A stretch of DNA of 64,000 nt from contig CP099652.1 in NCBI GenBank assembly GCA_024123955.1, forward strand, positions 186,001 through 250,000. The letters run 5' to 3'. The notes beneath the pieces were generated by a model. That model did not search any database. It was not told the origin of the DNA and worked only from the letters and a program-made list of their open reading frames with translations. Made by a program: the position numbers and the translations under genes. The DNA comes from Oxalobacteraceae bacterium OTU3CINTB1 (lineage in GTDB: Bacteria > Pseudomonadota > Gammaproteobacteria > Burkholderiales > Burkholderiaceae_D). Shown piece by piece: positions 8,306-15,764 of this stretch (the first letter of the stretch is position 1; each line of letters starts with the position of its first letter).

Positions 8306-8605
8306 CTTTCAATAAGCGCCAGGAAAAATGCCGGCGCGGCAAAGCGCGGCACGGAAGCGCAAGATCATATCAGGGTGATAGACAAGCAGTCACCCGCAAA
8401 AAATGGTGCACTGCACTTGATTGGAAATGGTGCATATTTTCCGAAGAATGATTTGCTGCACCGCCCATTACGGCGCTGAGAGGCGCTCGGTGTCGGCGCC
8501 GACCGTAGAAACGGCACCGCCGATCCGGCCGCGCACAGTACGCGTCAATTATCTGAATCATCACACTTTGTATTAAGATCGCGGCATCCAACCAGGAGAA
8601 CCACC
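8306..8605. promoter_or_regulatory. Divergent intergenic region with direct repeats
   Basis: This 300-base gap separates the divergently transcribed M3 peptidase and the gene at 8606, so it must hold both promoters. AAATGGTGCA occurs twice in direct orientation at 8401 and 8425 (24 bases apart, about two helical turns and a bit), and TGCACC occurs at 8456 in inverted orientation; a dimeric regulator could bind here. A possible -10 (TATTAA near 8571) precedes the 8606 gene. No small gene was seen. Confidence 0.35.
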
Positions 8606-9388
8606 TTGCCGCGCACCTTGCTCATTGCCGCTTTGCTCGCCGCCGGGGTCGCCGGCCCCTCCCATGCCGCCATCACGCCGGAGGCCTTCAACAAGGTGGC
8701 GCCGCCGCCGGGCCTGTACCGCATCGACAGCGATGCCTCGATGCGGATGTCGCCCGACAGCGCCACCGTCCGACACCAGCTCGATAGCGCCAGCGGCAAG
8801 GTCGACGTGACCGCCATGCAGCCGGGAAAAAGTCCCCAACGGATCTACAACGGCGCCAGTGGGCAGAAGCCGTACTGTTTGCCGCCGCGCAGTGGCAAAG
8901 CGCAGATCCTGCCGCCGGAAATGGCCGCTTCGGCCTGCAAGAACATCTCGGAAAGCATCACCGACACCACCCTGGTCACCGAATCGCAGTGCGCCATCGG
9001 CAAGATCAAGATCACCATCCGCAAGCTCGGCAACGACAAATGGGAGATGACCCACGAGTCCGACACGAAGACGTCGCCGGCGGCGTCGAACATGAACGCC
9101 ATGCGGCCGATGCTGGAGAACGCGGCCAAAAACGCCCCGACGGCGGAACAGCGCGCGCAGGCGAAGCAAATGCTGGCCGACCTGCCGCGCCAGCAGGCCG
9201 AGATGCAGGCGGCGCTGGCCGAGACCAGGGCCGATTTGCTCAAGGAGCAGGCCAGCGCCAACTCGGCGGCGGAGAAAGCGGAAATCGCCAAGCAGTTGCA
9301 AGCGATGGATCAAGGCGGCCCGAGCATGCATGCCATCAGCCGTTCGCTGTGGACGCGTATCGGCGGCAGCTGCGGCGCGACGCCTTAG
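8606..9388 (+). CDS. Exported protein of unknown function, possibly DUF3617-like
   Basis: A 260-residue protein starting at a TTG (8606) eight bases after AGGAGA; no ATG fits. The signal peptide is clear (LLIAALLAAGVAGPSHAA). The mature part begins PPPGLYRIDSDASMRM and carries several cysteines (YCLPPR, SACKN, SQCAIG, GGSCGA), a pattern like DUF3617 proteins, in which a PGLW/Y motif is followed by Cys-bearing strands. The C-terminal third (about 170-240) is a highly charged, Ala-rich helix probably forming a coiled coil (AEQRAQAKQMLADLPRQ). The DUF3617 link is tentative and no function can be assigned. Confidence 0.65.
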   Translation: MPRTLLIAALLAAGVAGPSHAAITPEAFNKVAPPPGLYRIDSDASMRMSPDSATVRHQLDSASGKVDVTAMQPGKSPQRIYNGASGQKPYCLPPRSGKAQILPPEMAASACKNISESITDTTLVTESQCAIGKIKITIRKLGNDKWEMTHESDTKTSPAASNMNAMRPMLENAAKNAPTAEQRAQAKQMLADLPRQQAEMQAALAETRADLLKEQASANSAAEKAEIAKQLQAMDQGGPSMHAISRSLWTRIGGSCGATP

Positions 9389-9396
9389 CCTGTCGC

Positions 9397-9972
9397 TCAG
9401 GGGCGCATCGCCGCCTCGATGCGGCGGTCGGGCAGGAACCACAAGATCGCCACCAGCACCAGCAGCGCGAACGACGCCCACACCGACGCGAACGCCAGCG
9501 GCACGGCGAGCAGATACAGCACCATGGACGCCATGCCCTTGCGGTCCTTGCCGACGGCCTTGGCCAGGACGCGATCCTTCGGGTTGCAGGAAATGAGCAT
9601 GCGCTCAAGGATGAAATAAGCCACCGACGCCAAAAACAGCGTGGCGGCGTACAGCGCGACCGGCAGCGGCGCGAAATGGTTCTCGCCCATCCAACCGGTG
9701 GCGAACGGGATCAGCGACAGCCAGAACATCAGGTGCAGATTGGCCCACAACACATTGCCGTTGACCACGGTTGAGGCGTGCAGCATGTGATGGTGGTTGT
9801 TCCAGTAGATGCCGACGTAGACGAAACTGAGCACATAGCTGAAAAACACCGGCACCAACGGCTCCAACGCCGCCAGATCGGCCCCGTGCGGCACCTTCAG
9901 TTCCAGCACCATGATGGTGATGATGATCGCGATGACGCCATCGCTGAACGCTTCAAGCCTGCCTTTGCCCAT
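9397..9972 (-). CDS. TMEM175/DUF1211 family membrane protein (putative K+ channel)
   Basis: A 191-residue, mostly hydrophobic protein. The diagnostic FSDGVIAI motif is at residues 9-16 of the first helix, and about five to six transmembrane helices follow, with the conserved NHHHMLH stretch between helices 2 and 3. Bacterial TMEM175 proteins form tetrameric potassium-permeable channels in which the FSDG helix lines the pore. It ends nine bases from the convergent gene at 9388. Family assignment is firm; channel activity is inferred from characterised relatives. Confidence 0.85.
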   Translation of the reverse strand: MGKGRLEAFSDGVIAIIITIMVLELKVPHGADLAALEPLVPVFFSYVLSFVYVGIYWNNHHHMLHASTVVNGNVLWANLHLMFWLSLIPFATGWMGENHFAPLPVALYAATLFLASVAYFILERMLISCNPKDRVLAKAVGKDRKGMASMVLYLLAVPLAFASVWASFALLVLVAILWFLPDRRIEAAMRP

Positions 9973-10049
9973 CTGATTCCCCAGTGTTTTTGTGGGCTGA
10001 TTTTACAGGATGGCAGACGGCTTGGCGGCGTCCGGTCCTCCCCCATCGG

Positions 10050-10363
10050 TTAGATGCGCATGAGCTGGCATCGAAGGCCGAAATGCGAGGCTGCCTTTGC
10101 CATAATGCGATCAAAGGTCCACAGTTCCGCTTGGTATTGCTGGACCAAGGCCAAATGCAGTGCGTCTCCTGCGCGAACGCTTGTCTGCCATCCATCCAAC
10201 ATATGCGCCGAACCTGTATGCCCAATGCAGACAGTAACTCCACCTCGGTCCAGCTGCTACAGGCGAGAACCTCGCCAGGACTGGTCATTAAGCGCTCGGC
10301 AAGTTGGCTGCCGGATTCTGGAAGCAGGAAAGCGATCAGAACGCTGGTATCGACATACCGCAT
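10050..10363 (-). pseudogene. VapC-like PIN-domain toxin, frameshifted
   Basis: The start overlaps the antitoxin stop by one base (TGATG). Residues 1-50 are a normal PIN N-terminus: MRYVDTSVLIAFLLPE with the first acidic residue D5, then SSWTEVELLSAL with the conserved Glu. After about base 10205 the original frame turns into nonsense, while the minus frame shifted by one base reads AGDALHLALVQQYQAELWT, TFDRIMAKAA and a stop at 10052-10050; AGDALHLA and TFDR are the C-terminal PIN motifs with the remaining acidic residues. One base has been lost near 10195-10210 (CGGCGCAT region). The toxin RNase is therefore probably inactive, unless this is a sequencing error. If the original frame is kept, a longer nonsense tail runs to 9953 and overlaps the TMEM175 gene. 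Confidence 0.78.
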
Positions 10364-10599
10364 CAGAAACGATCCGAATCCCGCATTTTACGAATGAATT
10401 CAGCGGCAGGCTCACCTCGATAGCGAATGCCGGCCCGATGTCCGGCCAAGCTCGGAACCTGCTGGCGGGGCTGGTCGCTTTTAACGATCTTCACAACGGG
10501 TTTTCCATGCTTGGTGATTGTCACCTGCTCACCACTTTCCACTAACTCGACCAGCTTGCTAAGCTGTGCTTTCGCTTCAGCCAGAGAAAACGTGTACAT
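10363..10599 (-). CDS. VapB-type antitoxin (Phd/YefM fold)
   Basis: A 78-residue protein beginning MYTFSLAEAKAQLSKLVELV and followed by GEQVTITKHGKPVVKIV, the N-terminal DNA-binding half of the Phd/YefM fold. The C-terminal tail (GEPAAEFIRKMRDSDRF) would wrap around the PIN toxin. It is directly followed by the toxin gene with one-base overlap, the usual order in vapBC operons, and would repress its own promoter. Since the partner toxin is frameshifted here, the antitoxin is probably a leftover, although it could still act as anti-toxin against related modules. Confidence 0.87.
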   Translation of the reverse strand: MYTFSLAEAKAQLSKLVELVESGEQVTITKHGKPVVKIVKSDQPRQQVPSLAGHRAGIRYRGEPAAEFIRKMRDSDRF

Positions 10600-10670
10600 G
10601 GGAACCTCGCGACCATCTGATAGTCATTTGATCATAGCACCATGCGAAACCGACCGCACGTTCGACGGTA

Positions 10671-10828
10671 GCGTTCTGAGCTGCGTCGATCGTGCGCTCT
10701 TTGGCGCGGCACGAACAATTGATGAAGATTCGCACCACGGACTGTCGCATCCATTGAAGCATCAGCCTGACCACCGCCCTCGGCACGGCAGGTTTGATCG
10801 CCAAGGTTTATGGCCTGCTCCCATCGCA
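10671..10828 (+). pseudogene. Decayed copy of the coiled-coil membrane protein gene at 12263
   Basis: This stretch matches 12180-12544 on the same strand. The leader part (CTGCGTC.ATCGTGCGCTCT) and the 3' half of the gene (CAATTGATGAAGATTCGCAC, CTGACCACCGCCCTCGGCAC) are retained at about 85-90% identity. Some 200 bases, including the start codon and the first half of the gene, are missing. The break falls at CACGA, which occurs in the intact locus at 12222 and 12422, so the deletion looks like recombination between these 5-base repeats. The remaining coding frame also has a stop (CAT TGA at 10754, where the intact gene reads CTG TTG). Confidence 0.8.
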
Positions 10829-10906
10829 GTAAGCGGCGAAAGACACGCGACTCGACAATATCAATTTAACCACATAAACTGGCATCCACTATTCCTTGGT
10901 GGCGCC

Positions 10907-12162
10907 ATGATGAAATCAAACATTTTCAACAAAAAGATCCTTGCTTCCGCATTCGGCCTGGCCTTGCTGGCAGGCGTGAGCATCCCATCTGGCGCCGAAG
11001 CGCAAAACATGCAAGCTGTTGCCGACTTCAACAGCTGTCAGAAGCCGGAATGGCCCAAGGAAGCGCTGCGTAGCGAACAGACTGGTGCCGTAACGTTGTC
11101 GTTCCTGGTAAGCGACGAGGGAAAAGTGACGGACTCGGTGATCGTCAAGTCGAGCGGCTTCCCCTCGCTGGACGAAGCAGCGCAGCGCGGCATCGGGCGC
11201 TGCCGATTTCGCCCGGCAAAAATCAACGGCACGGCGGTCGGTGGCTGGACGCAGATGCAATATGTGTGGAGCATCGATACGCGCGAGCGAAGGCAGCAGG
11301 CGGTGGACCGCGCGGAGACCTATCGCGCCGCCGCGCTGAAAGGCGATTTACAGGCCTTGTATGAGCTTGGGATGCTGTATCGGGGATCGCACGGCTTGCC
11401 TGCGGATCCGGCATATGCGACCAGGATGTTTCGCCTGGCGGCGGAACGCGGACAGCCGGATGCGCAATACGAGCTCGCAAACATCTTAAACTACGGGGTG
11501 GGCGCGGAGAAAAACCCTGAGCAGGCACTGGCCTACTATCAAAAAGCTGCACAGCAGGGCAATGTCCAGGCTCAGCGCAAGTTGGCCGGATTCTACGAAA
11601 CGGGTACCGGAGTCGCGCGCACCCCCACGCTTGCGGCGGAGTGGTATCGCAAGGCCGCCGACCAGGGCGATCATGCATCCGAGGATAAATTGGGCAGCTA
11701 TTACGAGAACGGGACTGGCGTTGAACAGAGCGATGCCAATGCCGTGTCGTGGTACCGCAAGGCCGCCGAAGCCGACCTGCCGGCGGCTCAGACACATCTT
11801 GGCCTCATGTACTTACGCGGCAAGGGGGTCGAAAAAGACTTGGCTCTGGCCAGGCTTGGCTTGGAAAGGCTGCGCAACGGCGCGATCCCCGGGCGGAGGC
11901 GGTAATGGGCGAGTTGTACCTTGCAGGCAAGGGCGTGATGCAAAGCCCGGTCGATGGCTGGAACTTCCTGCAGCGGGCCGCGGCAGGTGGAAATGTCCAG
12001 GCGATGGCAGTGATGGGCTATATGCTCACCAGGGGGATGCACACGGCGCCGGATCCGGAGCAAGGCAAGGTCTGGCTGCGAAAGGCCTCCGCCCTGGGAA
12101 GTCCGATAGCCGGTCGCTGGCTCGATAACAGCGAGGCCGCGAACTACATTTTTGGCGAGTGA
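10907..12162 (+). pseudogene. Exported TonB-domain and Sel1-repeat protein, one-base frameshift
   Basis: Starts MMKSNIFNKKILASAF with a signal peptide ending GAEAQN. Residues about 45-120 form a TonB C-terminal-type domain (GAVTLSFLVSDEGKVTDSVI, SGFPSLDEAAQRGIGRCRF). Sel1 repeats follow (ALYELGMLYRG, AQYELANILNYGVG, AQRKLAGFYETGTGV, SEDKLGSYYENGTGV, AQTHLGLMYLRGKGV). The frame then breaks: it ends at 11905, while the frame one base to the left continues the repeats (AEAVMGELYLAGKGV, AMAVMGYMLTRGM) to a stop at 12162. Restoring one A in the AAA run at 11865-11867 gives LEKAAQRRDPRAEAVMG, a seamless Sel1 repeat. It is either a genuine mutation or a homopolymer sequencing error. Function unknown; such proteins usually act as envelope scaffolds. 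Confidence 0.78.
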
Positions 12163-12262
12163 TCGGCTCCGGAGCTTTCGCGTTCGGCGCTGCGTCAATC
12201 GTGCGCTCTATGCCGCGCCTACACGACGGCGTAAAGTAGCGATCAATGAGGAGGAGTCCATC

Positions 12263-12544
12263 ATGAACAGCAATCGCGAGTCCCAGCAGGGCCAACCTTA
12301 CATCGCCGAGCGAGTCGCCCATCTGGAGACGGCGATCGACTACCAAGGCCAGGCCGTATCGGGACTGCGCGACGAAATGCGGGCCGGTTTCGTCCGTACC
12401 GACGCCGAATTCGTTCGCGTCCACGAGCAATTGATGAAGATTCGCACCACGGACTTCCGCATTCTGTTGAGCATCTGCCTGACCACCGCCCTCGGCACGG
12501 CAGGCTTGATCGTCAAGGTGTATGGTCTGCTCCCGTCTCCTTGA
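12263..12544 (+). CDS. Small coiled-coil protein with C-terminal membrane anchor
   Basis: A 93-residue protein that I do not recognise by name. GAGGAGG lies 8-14 bases before the ATG at 12263. Residues 15-65 are a polar helix with heptad-like spacing (AERVAHLETAIDYQGQAV, EFVRVHEQLMKI), followed by one transmembrane helix (ILLSICLTTALGTAGLIVKV) and a short tail. The architecture resembles the gene at 35130 and small DUF1640-like proteins. A broken copy lies 1.5 kb upstream in the same orientation, beyond the TonB-Sel1 gene. Confidence 0.75.
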   Translation: MNSNRESQQGQPYIAERVAHLETAIDYQGQAVSGLRDEMRAGFVRTDAEFVRVHEQLMKIRTTDFRILLSICLTTALGTAGLIVKVYGLLPSP

Positions 12545-12582
12545 GCGTGGACCATCGCACTAACGCCTCATTACTTTGGGAA

Positions 12583-13029
12583 CTACTGGCGAATCTCCGG
12601 CTCGACCAGTTGCGCCAGCAGCACCAGCGACTCCTGCCAGCCCAGATAACACGCCTCGGCCGGGATCACCGCCGGGATACCCTCCTGCACCACCTTGATC
12701 TCCACGCCGCAGAACACCTCGCGCAAGGTCACCGTCGTCTGCATCTGGCCCGGCAGGTTGGGATCGTCGAACTTGGCCGTGTACCGCAGCAACTCGTTCG
12801 GCACCAGTTCCAGGTATTCTCCGCCGAACGAGTGGCTGTCGCCGGTGGTGAAATTGGTGAATGACATGCTGTACGTGCCGCCGACCTTCGCATCCATCTG
12901 GTGGACCTTGCCGGTGAAGCCAAACGGCGGCAGCCATTTGGCCATGGCGTCCGGGTTCAGGAAGGCGCGATAAACGCGGTCCGGCGTGGACTTGAGGACG
13001 CGATGCAGTTGCACGGTGTTAGTGGTCAT
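12583..13029 (-). CDS. SRPBCC/AHSA1 domain protein
   Basis: A 148-residue START-like protein. The N-terminus (VQLHRVLKSTPDRVYRAFLN, PDAMAKWLPPFGFTGKV) is typical of the activator of Hsp90 ATPase homolog 1 (AHSA1) subfamily, as is LREVFCGVEIKVVQEG and the C-terminal GWQESLVLLAQLVE helix that closes the hydrophobic cavity. The ligand is unknown. Stand-alone gene, convergent to 12263. Confidence 0.85.
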   Translation of the reverse strand: MTTNTVQLHRVLKSTPDRVYRAFLNPDAMAKWLPPFGFTGKVHQMDAKVGGTYSMSFTNFTTGDSHSFGGEYLELVPNELLRYTAKFDDPNLPGQMQTTVTLREVFCGVEIKVVQEGIPAVIPAEACYLGWQESLVLLAQLVEPEIRQ

Positions 13030-13156
13030 AATCGATGCTCCTGAAAGAAGTAGAGGACAGCCCTCAGATCATACGACGAACGGCAAACGGTCGATTCGAC
13101 ATCGTCCCGCATATTTTTTCAGGCGTCGTAACGCGTCAACAACGGCGTTGCGCCTG

Positions 13157-14305
13157 CTACCCGCCCAACGTGATGGCCCGGCCCCGCGCCTTGGCGAGGT
13201 ACAGGCCGGCGTCGGCGCGGCGCAGCATGGCCTCGATGGTGTCCGATTCCGACAGGCGCATGGCGATGCCGGCGCTGTACGACAGCTCGAAATCCAGGGT
13301 CGGCAACACATAGTCGGCCAGCCACTCGCGCAGGCGGCGGTCGTAGGCCTGGACGGCGGCGATGTCGGCGCGGTTGAGCAGCACACAAAATTCCTCGCCG
13401 CCGTAGCGGCAGAAGACGTCGCCGGTGCGGCTGACCGCCCGCAGCGCCGCCGCGAAGCGCTGCAGCGCGCGGTCGCCGGCGGCGTGGCCGCGCGTGTCGT
13501 TGAGTTGCTTGAAGTGGTCGAGATCGAGCATCAGCACCCCCATCGGCTGCCGGTAGCGCACGCTGATCGCCAGGTCGATGCCGGCCTGCGCCAGCCAGGC
13601 GCGGCGGTTAAGGGCGCCGGTGAGGCCGTCGACCGTGGCCAAGCGCTCGAGTTCGCGCGCGGCCTCGTCGCGGTGGGCCAGCAGGATGGCCGCCAGCGAC
13701 AGCACCACCGTGATGTTGGCCACCAGCGCGAACACCAGGTTGACCAGGTGCGGCGCGAAGAAATGCGGGAAGTCGGCCGTGTAGAAGGCGCCCAGCGCGC
13801 CGCGCCAGGCCGTCACCACCATTTGCGCCAGCAGCGAGATCACCAGCAACCAGCGCCAGCGGCCGACCGGCGCCTGCGGCCGGCGGCACAGCGCCATGAC
13901 CACCATCGCCATCTGCAGGGTCAGCAGGCCGTTGGCCCAGCCGACGCGGAAGGCGTAGCTCGAAAAGCCGGCGCCGTAGCCGAGCGTCAGCAGCACGGCG
14001 ATGATGGCCGGCGCGCGCGCGGTGGCCTGGCGGCCGCACCACAAGTCGAAAGCGACCGCGTTGAACGCCATGCCGCCGGCGATGCAGCCCATCGACAAGG
14101 TCGACAGCAAGCGGTCCAGCCAGCCACCCGGTTCGCACAGGCTCGACAGCAGCAACAGCACCCAGCCGGCCGTCTGCAAGACGATGCCGACCTGCGCGCG
14201 CCGTGCCGGCCGGTTGACGTGCCCCATGAAATACGGCAAAGCGACCGCCATCGTCAACATGTTGAGCGTCATGGCGATGAGCAAGGTGGAAACGTCGATG
14301 TGCAT
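13157..14305 (-). CDS. Membrane-bound diguanylate cyclase (GGDEF)
   Basis: A 382-residue protein. The first ~210 residues form six or seven transmembrane helices without a recognised sensor domain. The GGDEF domain follows: DGLTGALNRRAW, LMLDLDHFKQLNDTRGHAAGD (metal and GTP binding) and the active-site loop RYGGEEF. Five residues before the loop sits RTGD, a match to the RxxD inhibitory site, so product inhibition by c-di-GMP is likely. It should make c-di-GMP from two GTP. I chose the ATG at 14305 (MHIDVSTLL), just ahead of the first helix; the frame is open to 14377. No strong ribosome binding site is visible for either. Confidence 0.9.
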   Translation of the reverse strand: MHIDVSTLLIAMTLNMLTMAVALPYFMGHVNRPARRAQVGIVLQTAGWVLLLLSSLCEPGGWLDRLLSTLSMGCIAGGMAFNAVAFDLWCGRQATARAPAIIAVLLTLGYGAGFSSYAFRVGWANGLLTLQMAMVVMALCRRPQAPVGRWRWLLVISLLAQMVVTAWRGALGAFYTADFPHFFAPHLVNLVFALVANITVVLSLAAILLAHRDEAARELERLATVDGLTGALNRRAWLAQAGIDLAISVRYRQPMGVLMLDLDHFKQLNDTRGHAAGDRALQRFAAALRAVSRTGDVFCRYGGEEFCVLLNRADIAAVQAYDRRLREWLADYVLPTLDFELSYSAGIAMRLSESDTIEAMLRRADAGLYLAKARGRAITLGG

Positions 14306-14493
14306 GAAAAACCACGGGAGAGCGTGGCTGGGGGCGGCACGCGGGCCGATAGTATAACGCACAACCATCTGTTCCATCAGACAACTTTATGGGCATTGAC
14401 ACAACTAAATATCGGCGTTGCGTCTTGCGCGTGGGAACAGAAGGCCGAGCTCGGCTACACTGCGGTCTGCGCTTACCACTAAAGGAATTATCG

Positions 14494-14961
14494 ATGGAAA
14501 ATTTCCCGGAGTTGCTCGACACGCTGACGCAGCAGGAAAAGGAATTGCAATTCACCGCGTTCGGCAGCGATACCGCGCTGGCGCTGGGCTTGAAGGTGGT
14601 CGAGCTGGCCAAGGACAGGCAGAAAATCGTGACGGTCAACATCACCGTCAACGGCAAGGTGCTGTTTCACCACGCGATGCAGGGCGCCTCGGCCGACCAG
14701 GCCGACTGGATACGCCGCAAGAACAACGTGGTGGAGCGCTTCGGCCGCTGCTCGTTCTTCATCGGCATCGACCATAAGCATCGCGGCGTGGCGTTCGACG
14801 AGATCAAGTATCTCGATCCGGCCGACTACGCGGCCCACGGCGGCGCGTTCCCGATCACGATCAGGAACGTCGGCATGATCGGCACGGTGACGGTGTCGGG
14901 CCTGCGCCAGGCCGAAGACCACGCGATCGCCGTCGAGGCGCTGCGCGCGGTGCTGGTATAA
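14494..14961 (+). CDS. UPF0303 / heme-degrading-fold (DUF336) protein
   Basis: A 155-residue protein with the family blocks FTAFGSDTALALGLKVVELA, VTVNGKVLFHHAMQG, DNADW-like ADQADWIRRKNNVVERFGR and FPITIRNVGMIGTVTVSGL. It belongs to the UPF0303 branch of the Haem_degrading (PF03928) fold; the biochemical role of this branch is not established. AAAGGA lies eight bases before the ATG at 14494. The convergent slyX gene ends one base after its stop. Confidence 0.85.
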   Translation: MENFPELLDTLTQQEKELQFTAFGSDTALALGLKVVELAKDRQKIVTVNITVNGKVLFHHAMQGASADQADWIRRKNNVVERFGRCSFFIGIDHKHRGVAFDEIKYLDPADYAAHGGAFPITIRNVGMIGTVTVSGLRQAEDHAIAVEALRAVLV

Positions 14962-14962
14962 A

Positions 14963-15175
14963 TCAGTAGTGTGGCGGCGGCTCGTGCGCGAGCGCGCCGC
15001 CGCTGTTGCCTTGTGCCTGGTCGCGCATATGCTGGACCAGCGCGGCGCACATCTGCTCGAGCTTGTCGATCTGCTGTTGCTGTTCGTAGACGCGCTGGTT
15101 GAGCGACTCCACGATGTATTCCTGGTGCGCCAGTTTGGTTTCGATATCGATGAAGCGGTCTTCGGTGTTACCCAC
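14963..15175 (-). CDS. slyX: SlyX family protein
   Basis: A 70-residue coiled-coil protein with the SlyX pattern: DRFIDIETKLAHQEYIVESL, then QQQIDKLEQ, and the conserved C-terminal PPPHY. SlyX is a small cytoplasmic protein of unknown function, named for its position near slyD in E. coli. I chose the GTG at 15175 because AGGGAG lies six bases upstream and the family begins about there; an in-frame ATG at 15199 would add eight residues. Confidence 0.85.
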   Translation of the reverse strand: MGNTEDRFIDIETKLAHQEYIVESLNQRVYEQQQQIDKLEQMCAALVQHMRDQAQGNSGGALAHEPPPHY

Positions 15176-15220
15176 GGCATACTCCCTGCTGGAAAGCATG
15201 CATTCTAACCGCCCCGCCGC

Positions 15221-15676
15221 TTATTTCAGATAGACGCCCCCGCACAGCACCATATCGTCTTCCGGCACGCAGTACATGCTCTTCGGTTCGATCTTGCCGT
15301 TGGTCGGGTTGGTGAACTTGTAATCCTGCCAGAACGGCTTTTTCTTCTTGGCCAGCTCGATGCGCTCCTTGATGAAGAATTTGCCGTCGACGTCGCGGAT
15401 TTCCATCAAGTTCTTGCCGATCATCTTGGGATTGGCGCCGTGCGTGCGCACCGTACCGTCGAGACCGTAAATCACCAGATACAGGTCGCGATCGACGAAC
15501 TGGCCGTCCTTCTTGCCGATCTCGGCGTAGGTTTTCTCGTTGCCGTTGGCCTTCCAGTATTTCAAGCCCTTGGCCACCATGGCCTCGGCTTCCGCCTTGG
15601 TGGCGAATTCCTCGGCCTGGGCTGCGGGCAAGAGCGCGCAGGAGAGCAGCAAAGCAGCGATAAGTCGGATACGCAA
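15221..15676 (-). CDS. Exported single-Cache-domain protein
   Basis: A 151-residue protein with a signal peptide (LIAALLLSCALLPAAQAE). The mature part is one small Cache domain: AMVAKGLKYWKANGNEKTYAEI, DLYLVIYGLDGTVRTHGANPKMIGKNL, then FFIKERIELAKKKKPFWQDYKFTNP. Cache domains bind small ligands in the periplasm; here there is no receptor or kinase fused to it. It may be a soluble binding protein for a sensor encoded elsewhere. Confidence 0.82.
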   Translation of the reverse strand: MRIRLIAALLLSCALLPAAQAEEFATKAEAEAMVAKGLKYWKANGNEKTYAEIGKKDGQFVDRDLYLVIYGLDGTVRTHGANPKMIGKNLMEIRDVDGKFFIKERIELAKKKKPFWQDYKFTNPTNGKIEPKSMYCVPEDDMVLCGGVYLK

Positions 15677-15764
15677 GATGTCACCTCCGGAAGCAGTCGG
15701 ACCAAAGCGGTCGGCAAATCGATGCTAGCACATTGCTCGTGGACAACGCGCGCCTATTGATGGT

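Noticed and set aside
8411..8434. Possible NtrC-type site (TGCAC...GGTGCA)
   Set aside because: The spacing between the half sites (23 bases overall) does not fit the NtrC consensus, and no sigma-54 promoter element is visible.
9953..10363. VapC read as one 136-residue protein
   Set aside because: The last 85 residues in that frame have no PIN motifs, whereas the neighbouring frame carries the proper AGDALHLA and TFDR motifs; a frameshift is the simpler explanation.
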